Assembly: GCF_000499845.2 (NCBI RefSeq)
Contig: NC_023758.2
Span: 24,277,520 to 24,341,519, forward strand
Direction of reading: 5' to 3'
DNA: 64,000 nt
From: Phaseolus vulgaris
Lineage: Eukaryota; Streptophyta; Magnoliopsida; Fabales; Fabaceae
Below, piece by piece: positions 1-10,898 of the stretch (position 1 is the stretch's first letter; the number at the start of each line of letters is the position of its first letter). Under the pieces are notes generated by a model, which did not search any database, was not told the origin of the DNA, and was given only the letters and a program-made list of their open reading frames with translations. Both the position numbers and the translations under genes were made by a program.

Positions 1-147
1 GATTTGTACAGCTTTAAACACTCATTATTTCTGGCTTTCATTGCCTATTATTTCTTTCTTTAATTAGGTTGTAAAACAGTCTATAAATAGAGACTGTAAT
101 CACATTTGTAAGATATCTCAGAAATATATTTCATCTATTTCTTTCCA
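1..147 (+). repeat. 5' LTR of copia A, truncated by window start
   Basis: Position 1 corresponds to position 3504 of the 3' LTR, and identity continues to the terminal CA at 147. The segment contains a TATA-like stretch, TATAAATAG, near 80-88. The missing part should be about 91 bp. Confidence 0.9.
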
Positions 148-149
148 CT

Positions 150-161
150 TGGTATCAGAGC
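150..161 (+). other. Primer-binding site (initiator tRNA-Met type)
   Basis: TGGTATCAGAGC lies two bases after the LTR end. It is the usual copia primer-binding site complementary to initiator tRNA-Met. An identical copy occurs at 407-418. Confidence 0.9.
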
Positions 162-418
162 CATTTCGAGCCTATCCTAGCGAGTATTTGTTGGGCTTAT
201 CAGGCCACCCGCTATCGGGCCGCTATCGGACCACCCATAATATATAGTCCCACGCACGAGTTGGCAGTCTCAGCGTGAGGGGGGGTGTGTTGGAGATCCC
301 ACATCGACTAGAGATTAGAGCCTTTCATAGTATAAGTGGGTGCAAACCTCAACCTCATGAGCCGGTTTTATGGGGTTAAGTTAGGCTTAAAGTTCACTTT
401 GTAATATGGTATCAGAGC
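162..418 (+). mobile_element. TRIM-like segment (internal region, PPT, LTR, second PBS) inside copia A
   Basis: After the first primer-binding site the sequence has a short internal region, a purine tract ending near 287 (GTGAGGGGGGGTG), an LTR-like unit starting TGTTGGAGATCCCACATCG at 288 and ending near 405, then a second TGGTATCAGAGC at 407-418. The LTR text matches what I remember of legume TRIM (terminal-repeat retrotransposon in miniature) elements. Order PBS-PPT-LTR-PBS, with identical PBS copies at both ends, suggests it was exchanged into the copia leader by template switching or recombination at the shared PBS. The family name is from memory; the order of parts is visible. Confidence 0.7.
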
Positions 419-480
419 TTCTGATCTAGGAGACTCTGCTTCCGCAATTTTTTTAGCCTTCATTGCTGTAATCATTTTCC

Positions 481-3405
481 TTGACAGCCTTTATTGCTGC
501 AATTATTTTTTTTTTTTTTTTGGACAGCCTTCATTGCTGCAACTTTCTATTTTCCTTATCCTCTCAGATATGGCTTCAACACAGACGTCTTGGTCATCCT
601 CCATTTAGTACCCTAAAGTCCTTATTTCCTGTTTTATTTACAAAAGTGTCTGCTGAGTCATTTCATTGTGATGTTTGTCAGTTTGCTAAACACCATCGGA
701 CAACTTTTCCTCCCAATGGTAATAAAAGTTCTAAACCTTTTGATCTTATTCATTCAGATGTATGGGGACCTTCATCTATTCCTAATATCTCGGGTGCAAA
801 ATGGTTTGTTTCATTTATTGATGATTGTACTCGGGTTACTTGGATATTCCTCATGAAAGATAAGTCTGAAGTTTTTCACTTGTTTGTAAAGTTTTACAGA
901 ATGATTCAAACACAATTTGAAAGTCCAATTAAGAGATTGCGTTCTGATAATGGAAGAGAATATGTGAACCAAAACCTTTCCAAGTTCCTTGAGGAAAATG
1001 GAGTTGTTCATGAATTAACCTGTGTGGACACTCCTCAACAAAATGGGGTTGCTGAAAGGAAAAATCGTCATCTACTTGAGGTTACTCGAGCTTTACTTTT
1101 CCAAACATCTGTTCCTAGATCTTACTGGGGGGAAGCAGTCCTGACTGTCACTTATTTGATTAATAGATTACCCTCTCGGGTTCTAGAGGGTGTTACTCCT
1201 ATTCAGGTTATGACCACATTCTATCATTCTATTCCCATGTTGAATAGTCTTCAGAATCGTGTCTTTGGTTGTCCTGCTTTTGTCCATGTTCATAGTCCTT
1301 ATCGAGGTAAGTTAGATCCTCGTGCCATCAAATGTGTCTTCATAGGTTATGCCCCCAACAAAAAGGGATACAAATGTTATCATCCTCAAAGTCGTAAAGT
1401 GTATATTTCCAAAGATGTCACCTTCCATGAAACAGAGTCTTTCTTTCCTAGTTCTCAGCTTCAGGGGGAGAGTATTCAAGAAGCTGAGGACCTTGAGTTG
1501 CCACCTTTTCCTTTGTTGCAGGATTTCGTTCTTAGGGAGGATGACAAAGACCCTGCACCAACATCATTACCAGAGAAGAATAATGAAGACAAATATTTTG
1601 GAAAACAATATCAGCGAAGGCAACAAGAACCCGTCCTGGTCGAACAACAACTTCAATTGTCTGAACCGGAGGTAAGAACTCATACCAGTGAGACTCTTGA
1701 GGACACCTTAAATACTGCTTTTGAACCTAACCTAAATGATTTACCTATTGCCTTGAGAAAAGAAAAAAGATCTTGTGCCAAATATCCTATATCCCAATTT
1801 GTGTCTACAGAAAAACTTTCTATGCAGCTCCAGAGTTTTCTTTCAGCTATTGATTCTATCAAAATCCCTTCATCGGTACAAGAAGCCTTAAAAGATGAGA
1901 ACTGGATGCGAGCCATGAATGAAGAAATGAGCGCGTTAGAAAGGAATGAGACTTGGGAGATTGTAGAGAGACCAAAAGATAAGAAAGCAGTGGGTTGTAG
2001 GTGGATATACACAGTTAAGTATAAGTCTGATGGCACACTGGATCGGTATAAAGCAAGGTTGGTTGCAAAAGGGTACACTCAAACCTATGGGATCGATTAT
2101 GAGGAGACTTTTGCTCCAGTGGCAAAAATGAATACCGTTAGGATTATTCTCTCCCTGGCAGCACACTTTGGTTGGGCAATGCATCAATTTGATGTTAAAA
2201 ATGCCTTCTTGCATGGAAGCTTGGAGGAAGAAGTATACATGGAGATTCCACCTGGTTATGGTATTGTTAATGAAGGGAATAAGGCGTGCAGACTTAAGAA
2301 GGCCCTATATGGTCTTAAACAATCACCTCGTGCTTGGTTTGGAAGGTTTACTCAAGCTATGGTATCTTTGGGGTACCGACAAAGCCAAGGTGACCATACT
2401 CTGTTTATAAAACATTCTCAGAATGGTAAACTCACTCTACTTTTGGTCTATGTAGATGATATGATTATTACAGGTGATGATGAGATTGAAAAACAAAATT
2501 TGAGGGAGAGACTAGCTGCTCAATTTGAAATGAAGGATCTTGGGAAGCTGAAGTACTTCCTTGGGATAGAGGTTGCTTACTCGAGACAGGGCATCTTTAT
2601 TTCTCAAAGGAAATACATCCTTGATCTTCTCAAAGAGATTGGTAAGTTGGGTTGTAAGCCCACTGGAGTGCCAATAGAGCAAAATCATAGGATTGGGAAT
2701 GATGAGGAAAACCCAAAAGTGGAGAAGACACAATATCAAAGACTTGTGGGAAAACTCATTTATCTTTCACACACTAGGCCAGATATAGCCTATGCAGTTA
2801 GTGTGGTTAGTCAATTTATGCATGATCCAAGAGAAAGACACTTGCAGGCAGTAGATAAAATTATTCAGTACTTAAAAGCCTCTCCAGGAAAAGGATTGCT
2901 ATTCAAAAAGGGGGAAAACTTATCCATGAAAGTATATACTGATGCTGACTATGCAGGATCGATTGTTGATAGGAGATCCACCACAGGCTACTGCATGTTC
3001 TTGGGTGGAAATCTGGTGACATGGAGGAGCAAGAAGCAAAATGTAGTTGCAAGATCAAGTGCAGAGGCAGAATTTAGAGCCATGGCTCAAGGGGTGTGTG
3101 AACTCTTATGGATGAAGATCATACTTGATGACCTAAAAATAAAATATGAAGCTCCTATGGGTTTGGCATGTGATAATAAGTCCGCTATCAGTATTGCACA
3201 CAATCCGGTTCAACATGATCGAACAAAGCACGTAGAGATAGACCGACACTTTATTAAAGAGAAGTTGGATGATGGTCTTATAGCCACTGAGTACATCCCT
3301 TCAAGACTCCAATTGGCAGATATGTTTACTAAGGGACTTCCCATAAAACAATTCGAAGATCTTACTTGCAAGTTGGGAATGATAGATATACATTCACCAA
3401 CTTGA
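481..3405 (+). pseudogene. copia pol: integrase, reverse transcriptase, RNase H (no gag/protease, no ATG start)
   Basis: The frame is open for 974 codons. In order it shows the end of a gag-pre-integrase zinc finger (H..H then CDVC), an integrase core with D (HSDVWG), D (RSDNGREY) and E (QQNGVAERK), a copia reverse transcriptase with intact YVDD (LLVYVDDM), and RNase H ending in the usual IDIHSP before the stop. The opening codon is TTG after a stop, and the first in-frame ATG lies inside the integrase (the M of FLMKDKSE). Normal copia polyproteins run ~1,300-1,450 aa with gag and protease first, both absent here. Three degenerate copies of a GCCTTCATTGCTGCAA-type motif at ~460-542 mark the rearranged junction. 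The catalytic residues look intact, but nothing would translate them normally. Confidence 0.9.
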
Positions 3406-3412
3406 GGGGGAG

Positions 3413-3650
3413 TGTTGCATAATTAGGAGAATTATGTTATAATTAAGTGCAGATTCCATTTTATATTTATTAGGACAGATTTGTTAGTGATTTTATTTTA
3501 TTTGATTTGTACAGCTTTAAACACTCATTATTTCTGGCTTTCATTGCCTATTATTTCTTTCTTTAATTAGGTTGTAAAACAGTCTATAAATAGAGACTGT
3601 AATCACATTTGTAAGATATCTCAGAAATATATTTCATCTATTTCTTTCCA
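3413..3650 (+). repeat. 3' LTR of copia A with upstream polypurine tract
   Basis: The 238 bp repeat starts TGTTGCATAATTAGG directly after the purine tract TTGAGGGGGAG (3402-3412) and ends in CA. Its last 147 bp match 1-147 with no difference that I saw, so the insertion looks recent. Confidence 0.92.
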
Positions 3651-4193
3651 CTGTTAGCACTTGAGAGAGTGCATTAGAAGCTAAAAGAAGGCTATAGAAG
3701 AAAACAAACTAGAAGAATCCTACCAAAACCATCCTATATAAATTCGCAGAGAAATTATAGGATCTAATAAGACCTAAAGGGTTTGTATTGACTGGCTTAC
3801 ATCAAGTTTCTCTGACTCGTGAAACTATAATTCCAAATAAAAATAGGGTCTTGACGTAAAGGAACATTAATTATGGTTGACTTGTGCAAAGTAGATAGAT
3901 AATAGTGATGTAAAGGTTCAAAAAAAGGAAAAAAACCAGAGTTTCCTTTGAAAAATTTATACTCTTGTTCCGTTTCTGAAAAAAAAATTCGTAACTGAAA
4001 TTAAATGACTGTTTTTTTCATGGTAATAAAAGTTAATTTGTCATTTATTTTCAGCCAGTGATGAAAAATATCACATGTCAACCTGTGGATACTAGGTGAC
4101 ATATACATTAAAAAGAATTAAAATGAATTCTGTGTAATTTTTTTGTTTTCATATGCATTATTTTAAGAAAAACTTTTCTTGGGATGTGTGCAG
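3651..4193. other. Non-coding stretch between copia A and the first visible GTF3C5 exon
   Basis: AT-rich DNA ending in a plausible 3' splice site (TGTGTGCAG, 4185-4193). I see no Tau95 N-terminal coding sequence. It is most simply intron sequence of the gene that continues at 4194. Confidence 0.5.
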
Positions 4194-7100
4194 ATGGACA
4201 TGGAGATGGAGCCAGTCCTTGCAATTGATTTTGATATTAAAGATATCCTTTTATCAATTGGTAGAATCATTGTATTTCAAACGTATTTAAGTTGAAAAGT
4301 TCTATGTTATTATATTATGCCTATTTTTATCATTTTAGCTTTTTGAATGTAATTTGTTTCTTCTTAAATTTACTCTAGAATACATATATTTGAACCATTT
4401 CTTGATTAATTTTAGCACATTGCTGTGCTGATATCAACAAAGTACTTACAAATTAGTACTATTATTTAGTATCTTACTATTGCTGTCTGTTCATTGTATT
4501 TTCCAATTTGAACCTATTAATTTTAATTTTAAATTTTGTATAAATTCTATAGGTTGTCTCTTTGTTGATATTTCTTCACTTTTTGAACAAAATTTTGAAA
4601 AAAGTTTTGCAACAAATAGATCTTCATGCATAACCAACTTGCATTTTGTGGTTCTAGTTTTACTTAGCTGTCTTACAGATTCCTAAGAAAGTGAATTGGG
4701 AGGAATACATACCACAAGGTTCTGATCAGTGGGAGTCACAGATGGTTGTATCCAGAATGTTTGATGAGAGACCTATATGGTCCAAGGATTCGCTTACCGA
4801 ACGCTTGCTCAAGAAGGGCTTAAGCTTTTCGCATGGCATGCTCAGAAGGTGACAAGTAAATTCAGCTTATTACCTTTTAGAATTTGTAATATTTGAATTG
4901 TAGGTGACCATTCATTCTCTCTTGCAGGCTTCTATCTAGAATTTCTTACTACTTTTCCAGCGGCCCATTTCTAAGGTTCTGGATCAAGAAAGGATATGAT
5001 CCACGCAAAGATCCCAATTCTCGCATGTGAGACTTACTGCTAATTTCTAAATAATCTCTTGGATTCTAGTCATGCATTTGCCCTAAAAAGGTGTTTGGCA
5101 GTATGACAAGATATTTATTGCATTATTCTTTCGAAATGATGAGAAAATATAAACCATTATTTTTCATTCCATTTGGTTTCCTATTTCCTCATTTTTTAGT
5201 GTGTCTGGCTTAACCTAATTCTTTTTGGTTAACTTTCTCGATAATGGTTGATGGAAGATGTAGGGTAGTATGACCTGGAATGTCCAGTTAATTTAGAGGA
5301 TTAACTTTGAATTTTCAATATTGTATGATATTAGGTTTAAAAAGGCTTGTCGTACAACATGGGCTAATTTCATGGAAAATGGTGCCTTTACTTTAGGTGC
5401 TTGCATGGGCTTAATTCAAGCCTTTTTACCTAGTATTACTCTAGAATTTCTTATTACTTAATAATTTGCTTAAGAGCCATCATGTTGATCCCTACAGTAG
5501 TGCACCTTAGTCTGGTCATACTTATTGACTTCCTCTATTAGTTTTGTGAGGCATCAACCAATGACTTGTTGGTATCTATCAGAGCAGTAAAACACAAGAG
5601 TCAGAAACATGTGTTCCAGGGGTGTACCCTCTGAACTAGGATCAGTTTTTCTTAGGAGCTTCACAGTTTTTGGTAAGACAAATATGAGTTGGCTTGGCTT
5701 TATTGCTAAATGTATGCTATTTTTTGTGTATGTAGCTTTAATCCTTTTTCAAGTACACTTTTTAGATTTTATATCAAATCAGGGAGAGGATTGTTTTTAT
5801 AGATTATCTAGTGTTTGTTCCATGCGTTTTCTTAGCAGTCCCTCTCACGGATATGAAGAAAATGGATGGCTTATTTGTTTTAATGAGTTTTTTTTGTTTT
5901 TCGTTTTGAGCTTTTGATGGGTTGATACCAAATGATGGGTTGTTCTTCTTGGAGATTTGAAAAGGGTGGCGGAAGCAATGGATGTGATGGATCAAGGAGG
6001 ACTCATATAGAGCTATGGGTTCCTTGTAGGTGCATGAAAGGTATGGAGAGTGATTGGTTGGGCCATATCACTTGGAGAAAGGTGGAGGTGAAAATCAAAG
6101 TGTCTAACCTAGAGATACTAGACAAGGGAGTAGAAGCTTGCAATATTTGGCAGCATTTTACTCATAAAATTGATCTTACAAAACATGAGTCAAACACCCT
6201 ATTATATAGGTGCAAGTGCCTTGGGGAATACACAAAAGAGCGGCTGCTAGGGTTTTGACTAAAGTCAATGCCGCATCCTAGGAGCAAAGTTCTAGAAGCT
6301 AGGTTAACTTCTTACCCTAAAAGGCTTTACTCAATCTACAATGATAAGCACACCTCCCCCATTATTCCTAAGGAACCCTATTCTACTGAAATTACAAATA
6401 AAGAAATTAGCTCTCATGGCTTGGGCTTTACTTCTTGTGGTCCTCTTTGAACATATAAAGAAAAGTTTCTTTGCCATCAGTAGCAAAGTCCCAATCTTCT
6501 TGAATCCTCTTTGCCATGGACCTAGTTGTTGGGCTTGAACTAGGGTCTGAGCTTGGGCCTCTTCCATCAGCTTTACATAGTATTGTTAATCTGGTTTCAG
6601 ATTCCATTCTGGTTCATGTTTGATATCCATGAGATTCCTATGATATTTTCATATAAAAATATTGAATATGAAAAATTTATATATTTTTTACCAGGGTCTA
6701 CTAACACAATCTTCTTTCTGTCAAATATTTTACTGAACTTTTATTCTCTGTATTTATATTATTCGAAAAAATTGAATCTTCAATTTGTTGACTTCGTTTA
6801 GATTTTTGGTTTAGCAGTTATCAAAGAATCGATTATCGAGTACCTGTCCCGTTAAGAAGTTACTGTGATGCGAATTCAGCCAATAAGTAAGTCTTTTTCT
6901 TCATTATATCTCTTGCTGTGTTTACAAAGCTGTTGACTGTAATTTGGAAGCAATTCCATTCATGCGTATCCACAAGAAAGTGGAAATAAAAAACCACAAT
7001 GTAGATTTATGTATATTGACACGCAAAAGTGAAGAGAAAGAGATCACTGGAATTTATTACAATCACAATCAAATTTATTTGCCGACCTCTCGGTTGATAT

Positions 7101-9036
7101 AACATATCTGGCTTTTGTCACTATAAGTTGTTTTCTCATTCGTTATTATCTTGTCATATAAGTTGTTTCTCATTCTTTGGGCTATTGTTTCATGCAGATT
7201 AAAACATAAATGGGAGGATATATGTGCCTTTCGTGTCTTCCCTTACAAATTCCAGACTTCCTTGCAGTTTTTTGACCTTGTTGATGATTATATTCAATCA
7301 GAAATAAATAAGCCTCCACTCCGAGCAACTTGCACTGTACATCTTTTATATCAAGTTTTATTTAATATCTCTAGTTACGCTGACACACTTGATATTGCCA
7401 GACATTTAAAAGACAAGCATGCTTTACTTATTATTGTGATATTACGTGTTTCATATTTTTCCTATTCCGTAGCATAGAGGTCCCTTATGGGTTATCTATG
7501 AATGATATGGAATTGCTCATTTTTCCTTTTTTGCTTGAGCAATCAAGGAGTAGCAAATTTATTCTATGTAATATTGTTTTACTCTGAAATTTGTGCATAT
7601 TGAATTGTTGTGTAATTTATGCCACAAAAGATAAAATATAAAAAAATGCTTGATTTAATATTTCATGCTTGAAGTTATAAGAAATACCATTAACTGAGTT
7701 GCATATAAAATGCTAATCTTGCAGTTTGGAACTGGTTGGTTCTCACAACACATGATCAATTGCATTAGACAACGTCTTATGGTGCGATTCCTATCAGTCT
7801 TTCCCAAACCTGGTGCTGAGAATCTACTCAGAGCTGCTACTTTGAAGTTTGAAAAATTGAAGAGGGAGAGCTACAGGCATGCCATGAAGGTCGATGAAGA
7901 AGAATGCCAACAAGCTAATTTAGGTTGTCTCCTTTTTTTTGTCCATTTTTTTCACAATTCTTTATATCTATTATTGATATTGCTTTAGTATATTAATAGA
8001 GCCAACAGATTAATTCCACATCTAATATTATGACGTATGAAGAATGATTAAATCCCCTTTTAAACTTTGTCTACTTCCTAGCCTTTTTTCAGTTATTACT
8101 TCTATTTCTCAAGAAGTCCCTACATATTTATTGTTTATTTAATGATTGAAACTTGTAAATGAGAATCCTTTTCAGGTATTTCCGAGCCAAAGTTTTCTAA
8201 TTCGTTTCCTCGAAAGGTTATTTGTAGCAGAATTTATTAATGTAGCTAGAATTTATTTTGTTAATTTGTTGCTTAATATGATTGTGAACCAATTGGAAGA
8301 TTTGTTATCGTTGTAAAACAATAGTTTAATTTATTTTCAAGTAAAAATTACTCTTTTTTCTGATCTGTTGAATAACATTTTGAATAAGTAATTATTGCTA
8401 AAAAAATGTCTATCTTGGACACAGGCTTGGAAGAGCATGAAGAACTTGACAATGCTGAAGATGAAGAGGAGGCAGCTGAGGGTAATGATAGTGAAGAAGA
8501 ATGGGAAGAAGAACTTGATCTGGTAATTTTTGTTATCTATTTTCTGCTTTAATGTTTTCTCAGATTGTGTTAGTAATGACTTTGAAATTGAATATTTTTT
8601 TATTTATGTTGTTGACACATGTAGGCTGGAGATATTCAAATTCCTCTGCCGTCTGAGTCCTGTATCCTTTTCTATTTCAACTCTAAATTTAGTCATGTAA
8701 AGATTGAAACATCATTACTGCATCGCACCAATTTTTCTGACGAGATGGTGGAACTAAAAATTCGTAATTATATAATTCATACATACTACCTCATTGCTAT
8801 TGGTAGGTGTTAAGAGAAGAGGATGAATTTTTATCATGTCAAGTCTCTCAACTTGCTTTTTTTTAACTCCATTACAATATTCAGACACCAACATTGAGAA
8901 TATTTCAAGGATTCATTTACAGGAACTTTTTGGTAGCTTCCCGCCTAATGATGGTGCCAACCTGCAAGCAAATGGCAGCGACGAAGAATATCACATATAC
9001 GAGGAAGATAGTGAGGAGAATTACTCCGATGAATGA
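4194..9036 (+). CDS. GTF3C5: TFIIIC subunit, GTF3C5/Tau95 family, 3' nine exons
   Basis: Exons read 4194-4242, 4677-4848, 4928-5026, 6818-6886, 7198-7336, 7725-7923, 8425-8522, 8625-8661 and 8885-9036. Joined they give 338 codons in one frame ending in TGA. The family is a DNA-binding part of TFIIIC, which recruits RNA polymerase III to tRNA genes in the nucleus. Diagnostic segments are FDERPIWSKDSLTERLL, then YYFSSGPFLRFWIKKGYDPR and the PNSR-IYQRIDYRVP junction, all typical of the Tau95 DNA-binding domain, followed by GTGWFSQHMINCIRQR. The tail is very acidic (DEEEAAE, SEEEWEEELD, EEDSEENYSDE), as expected for this subunit. The N-terminal half is missing from the window. The 1.8 kb third visible intron holds a solo LTR. 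Intron 4243-4676 is AT-AC and intron 8662-8884 has a U12-type donor. The exon 7725-7923 donor (GTTGTC) is weak. Function is inferred from family membership. Confidence 0.88.
4243..4676 (+). other. U12-type AT-AC intron of GTF3C5
   Basis: The exon ends AAAG and the intron opens ATATCCTTTT, the exact minor-spliceosome 5' consensus. It ends in AC (TGTCTTAC) with a branch-like TTACTTAGC just upstream. Using these borders keeps the frame (..DFDI-K-E-IPKKVNW..); a GT-AG alternative using the nearby CAG at 4678 gives an immediate frame break. Confidence 0.82.
5915..6569 (-). mobile_element. Solo LTR, CRM-like gypsy family, antisense in GTF3C5 intron
   Basis: The unit begins TGATGG and ends CCATCA and is flanked by the 5 bp direct repeat GCTTT at 5910-5914 and 6570-6574. 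Read on the minus strand its first ~120 bp resemble the start of the LTRs of the element at 36904-44256 (TGATGGAAGAGGCCCAAGC, then a GATTCAAGAAGATTGG motif). No internal retroelement sequence remains, so it is a solo LTR left by LTR-LTR recombination. Open frames inside it on both strands are LTR sequence, not genes. Confidence 0.82.
8662..8884 (+). other. Probable U12-type GT-AG intron of GTF3C5
   Basis: The donor is GTATCCTTTT, matching the U12 5' consensus RTATCCTTT. The 3' end has TTTTTTAAC, a fair match to the branch consensus TTCCTTAAC, about 18 nt before the terminal CAG. Borders are supported by frame continuity (PSES-Y-TNIEN). Confidence 0.7.
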
Positions 9037-9867
9037 TTTCAGACGTTCTTTGAGTTACATACGAGGGTAAATATCATCATACATTTGTTGATTAAATTAT
9101 CATCATCTAACCTAGTGTTCATTGTTATCATAAGAACAAGTGTCTTTAATTACATCAGTGAAGACATAAGAAGAAAAATAGTAGATGTAGATAGAAAATA
9201 GTCGAGAAATGGGCAATGGTTGATTTAAGAAAATATTGTATCATTTCATGTCTATTGTCAATAATTATAAAATATATCATTTTATTTTTAATTTATCTTT
9301 TGTTTTTTTGAAAAGATGTTTGTAGAAGGCTAAAAATAATTATTAGTAAATATGAGAAAACAATAAAATATGCAATTTTGCTGTAGAAACGTAGTTGATG
9401 AATGTTATCGAATGACAAATATTGTAGCAAATTGATATAGATAAGATAAATAGTTAGTCACGGAAGTTTTTTGGTATACTTTTTTCAATGGCTGAGACAA
9501 CTGGAATTGAATCCAAGTCTTTACGCATTCTAAGCTGATTGAAATTGTGATATTTGGGACTTTGAAAAATAAAGTGATATCTCACTAATTATAAATAGAG
9601 ATGTCTTTTTCATTGCTGTAAGTTACAAGTATATATTTACACTTACATGTTATAAATGTAATGTGAAAACTTTAGATAATTGATTTTGGTCAAGTAACTA
9701 GAAATCCTAGGGAGTATTTTTTATGGGCAATTCTTGCATAGACACAAATCATGCAAGTTTTGTACTACACCAAATCGTATATGTATTCCTATATCATCCA
9801 ACTTGAATGGGTCTTGTCTAAACTCAGGCCTATTTGAGTCTATTTGGTCTTGTAACCATAAAAAGAA
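9037..9867. other. 3' flank of GTF3C5, no gene seen
   Basis: AT-rich sequence with the presumed 3' UTR in the first few hundred bases (AATAAAATATG near 9360 and others could serve for polyadenylation). Bases 9859-9867 (TAAAAAGAA) form the left target duplication of the following element. Confidence 0.4.
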
Positions 9868-10898
9868 GGTATATAATTAACTTTTTGGTCTCTACATTAA
9901 GGGTCAATAGTTAATTTGATTTAATGATTTAAAAAAAAATAATCATTTTTATTCCAAAATTTGTTAAAAATTATGTAATTTGATTATTTTTGTTAGATTC
10001 ACTTGAACGACATTAACTGATAATGATGATGTGACAAGTGTGAGTGACACTATTATGCATACATGTCTCTACGTCAGAACCTTGTCTTAAACCCTCTTTT
10101 CTTTGCTCTCTCTCTTAACCCTAACCATCTTCCTTCATAGGTGGCCACTTTCGCATGCTTTGCTGCTTGATCTTCGACGTCATCAGTTGCAACGACACCT
10201 CTTGCTACTGGTGTCTTCAGCGTGACAATGATGAAGGAGAAGTCAGAGAAGCTGTCAACCTACTAAACGCAACAAAGATGAAAACGGAGGCAAAGGTAGA
10301 GAGGAAGGAAGAGGCATTGACGAAGTTGAAGTGATATTATTTGGACGAATTTTAGGGATGTTGTTATGTGGTGCCATCTCCGCTCCTCTTTCACAATGTC
10401 TCCATCTCGACCAAGTCCTTTGAAAACTCTTTATCGCATCCTCCTCCCCCTACACGATGACTACCCACTATGTCGTGCAGGGCGGGGCGGAGGGGTTGGA
10501 TTTGGAGGAGTTGAACGCAATGTTCATAGCAATGGGGTTCCCACGTTGAGACCTGAAGAAGATGCACTTGGCGCTAGAGCACACACATGCGATGTTATGG
10601 GTGGAGCATCGGAAAACGCATCGGTGGAGGAAGATAATTAGGATTGGGAGAGAGAGAAGAGAGGAACTGATTTAGGGTTGAAGGTGATGATGAGACTTTG
10701 ACGTGGAGACATGTGGGCATAGTAGTGCCACTCACACTTGTCACATCATTACCACTTAACGTTGTTCATGTGAATTTAGACATAAATAACTAAATTTTGT
10801 ACATTTTAACAAACCTTAGGACGAAATTAAATTTTTTAAAAACCACTAGATCAAATTAATTATTGATCTTAATGTAAGGACAAAAAATTAATTATACC
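9868..10898. mobile_element. Mutator-like foldback element with long terminal inverted repeats
   Basis: The first ~280 bp (from GGTATATAATTAACTTTTTGG) reappear inverted in the last ~250 bp (ending GTTAATTATACC-like). Shared blocks include TACATTAAGGGTCAATAGTT, GATGATGTGACAAGTGTGAG and ACATGTCTC-ACGTCA. Flanks TAAAAAGAA and TAAAAATAA are a 9 bp direct repeat with one mismatch, the size made by Mutator transposases. No transposase is encoded, so the element is non-autonomous. The core (about 10160-10640) is GC-richer than the arms and the surroundings and may be captured gene sequence. Confidence 0.75.
10496..10620 (+). pseudogene. Possible captured gene fragment, GNAT acetyltransferase-like (Pack-MULE cargo)
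   Basis: One frame reads LDLEELNAMFIAMGFPR, a TGA, then DLKKMHLALEHTHAMLWVEH. From memory this resembles the N-terminal part of plant chloroplast GCN5-related N-acetyltransferases (a LNA-F-GFP-RRD pattern followed by a helix and an LWVE strand). Only a fragment is present and it is broken by a stop, so it is not functional. Another frame is open over 10366-10641 but shows nothing recognisable. The family assignment is tentative. Confidence 0.3.

Larger units (their letters stand above)
1..3650 (+). mobile_element. Ty1/copia retrotransposon A, chimeric and gag-less
   Basis: The first ~147 bases are repeated at 3504-3650, giving the two LTRs; the 5' LTR is cut by the window start. A tRNA-Met-type primer-binding site follows the 5' LTR, and a purine tract (3402-3412) precedes the 3' LTR. 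The interior holds an integrase-RT-RNase H reading frame but no gag or protease. Bases 162-418 are instead a TRIM-like segment. Such an element cannot make its own capsid, so any movement would need proteins supplied by another copy. The downstream neighbour at 4194 is the 3' part of GTF3C5 on the same strand, so the element may lie in an intron of that gene (inference). Confidence 0.9.

Noticed and set aside
4055..4095. Exon-like block upstream of the first GTF3C5 exon (TTTATTTTCAG ... ACTAG|GTGAC)
   Set aside because: In the phase needed by the next exon it ends in TAG, and the peptide is not recognisable.
5932..6567. Open frames of 60-108 codons on both strands in the GTF3C5 intron
   Set aside because: They lie inside a solo LTR bounded by a target duplication.
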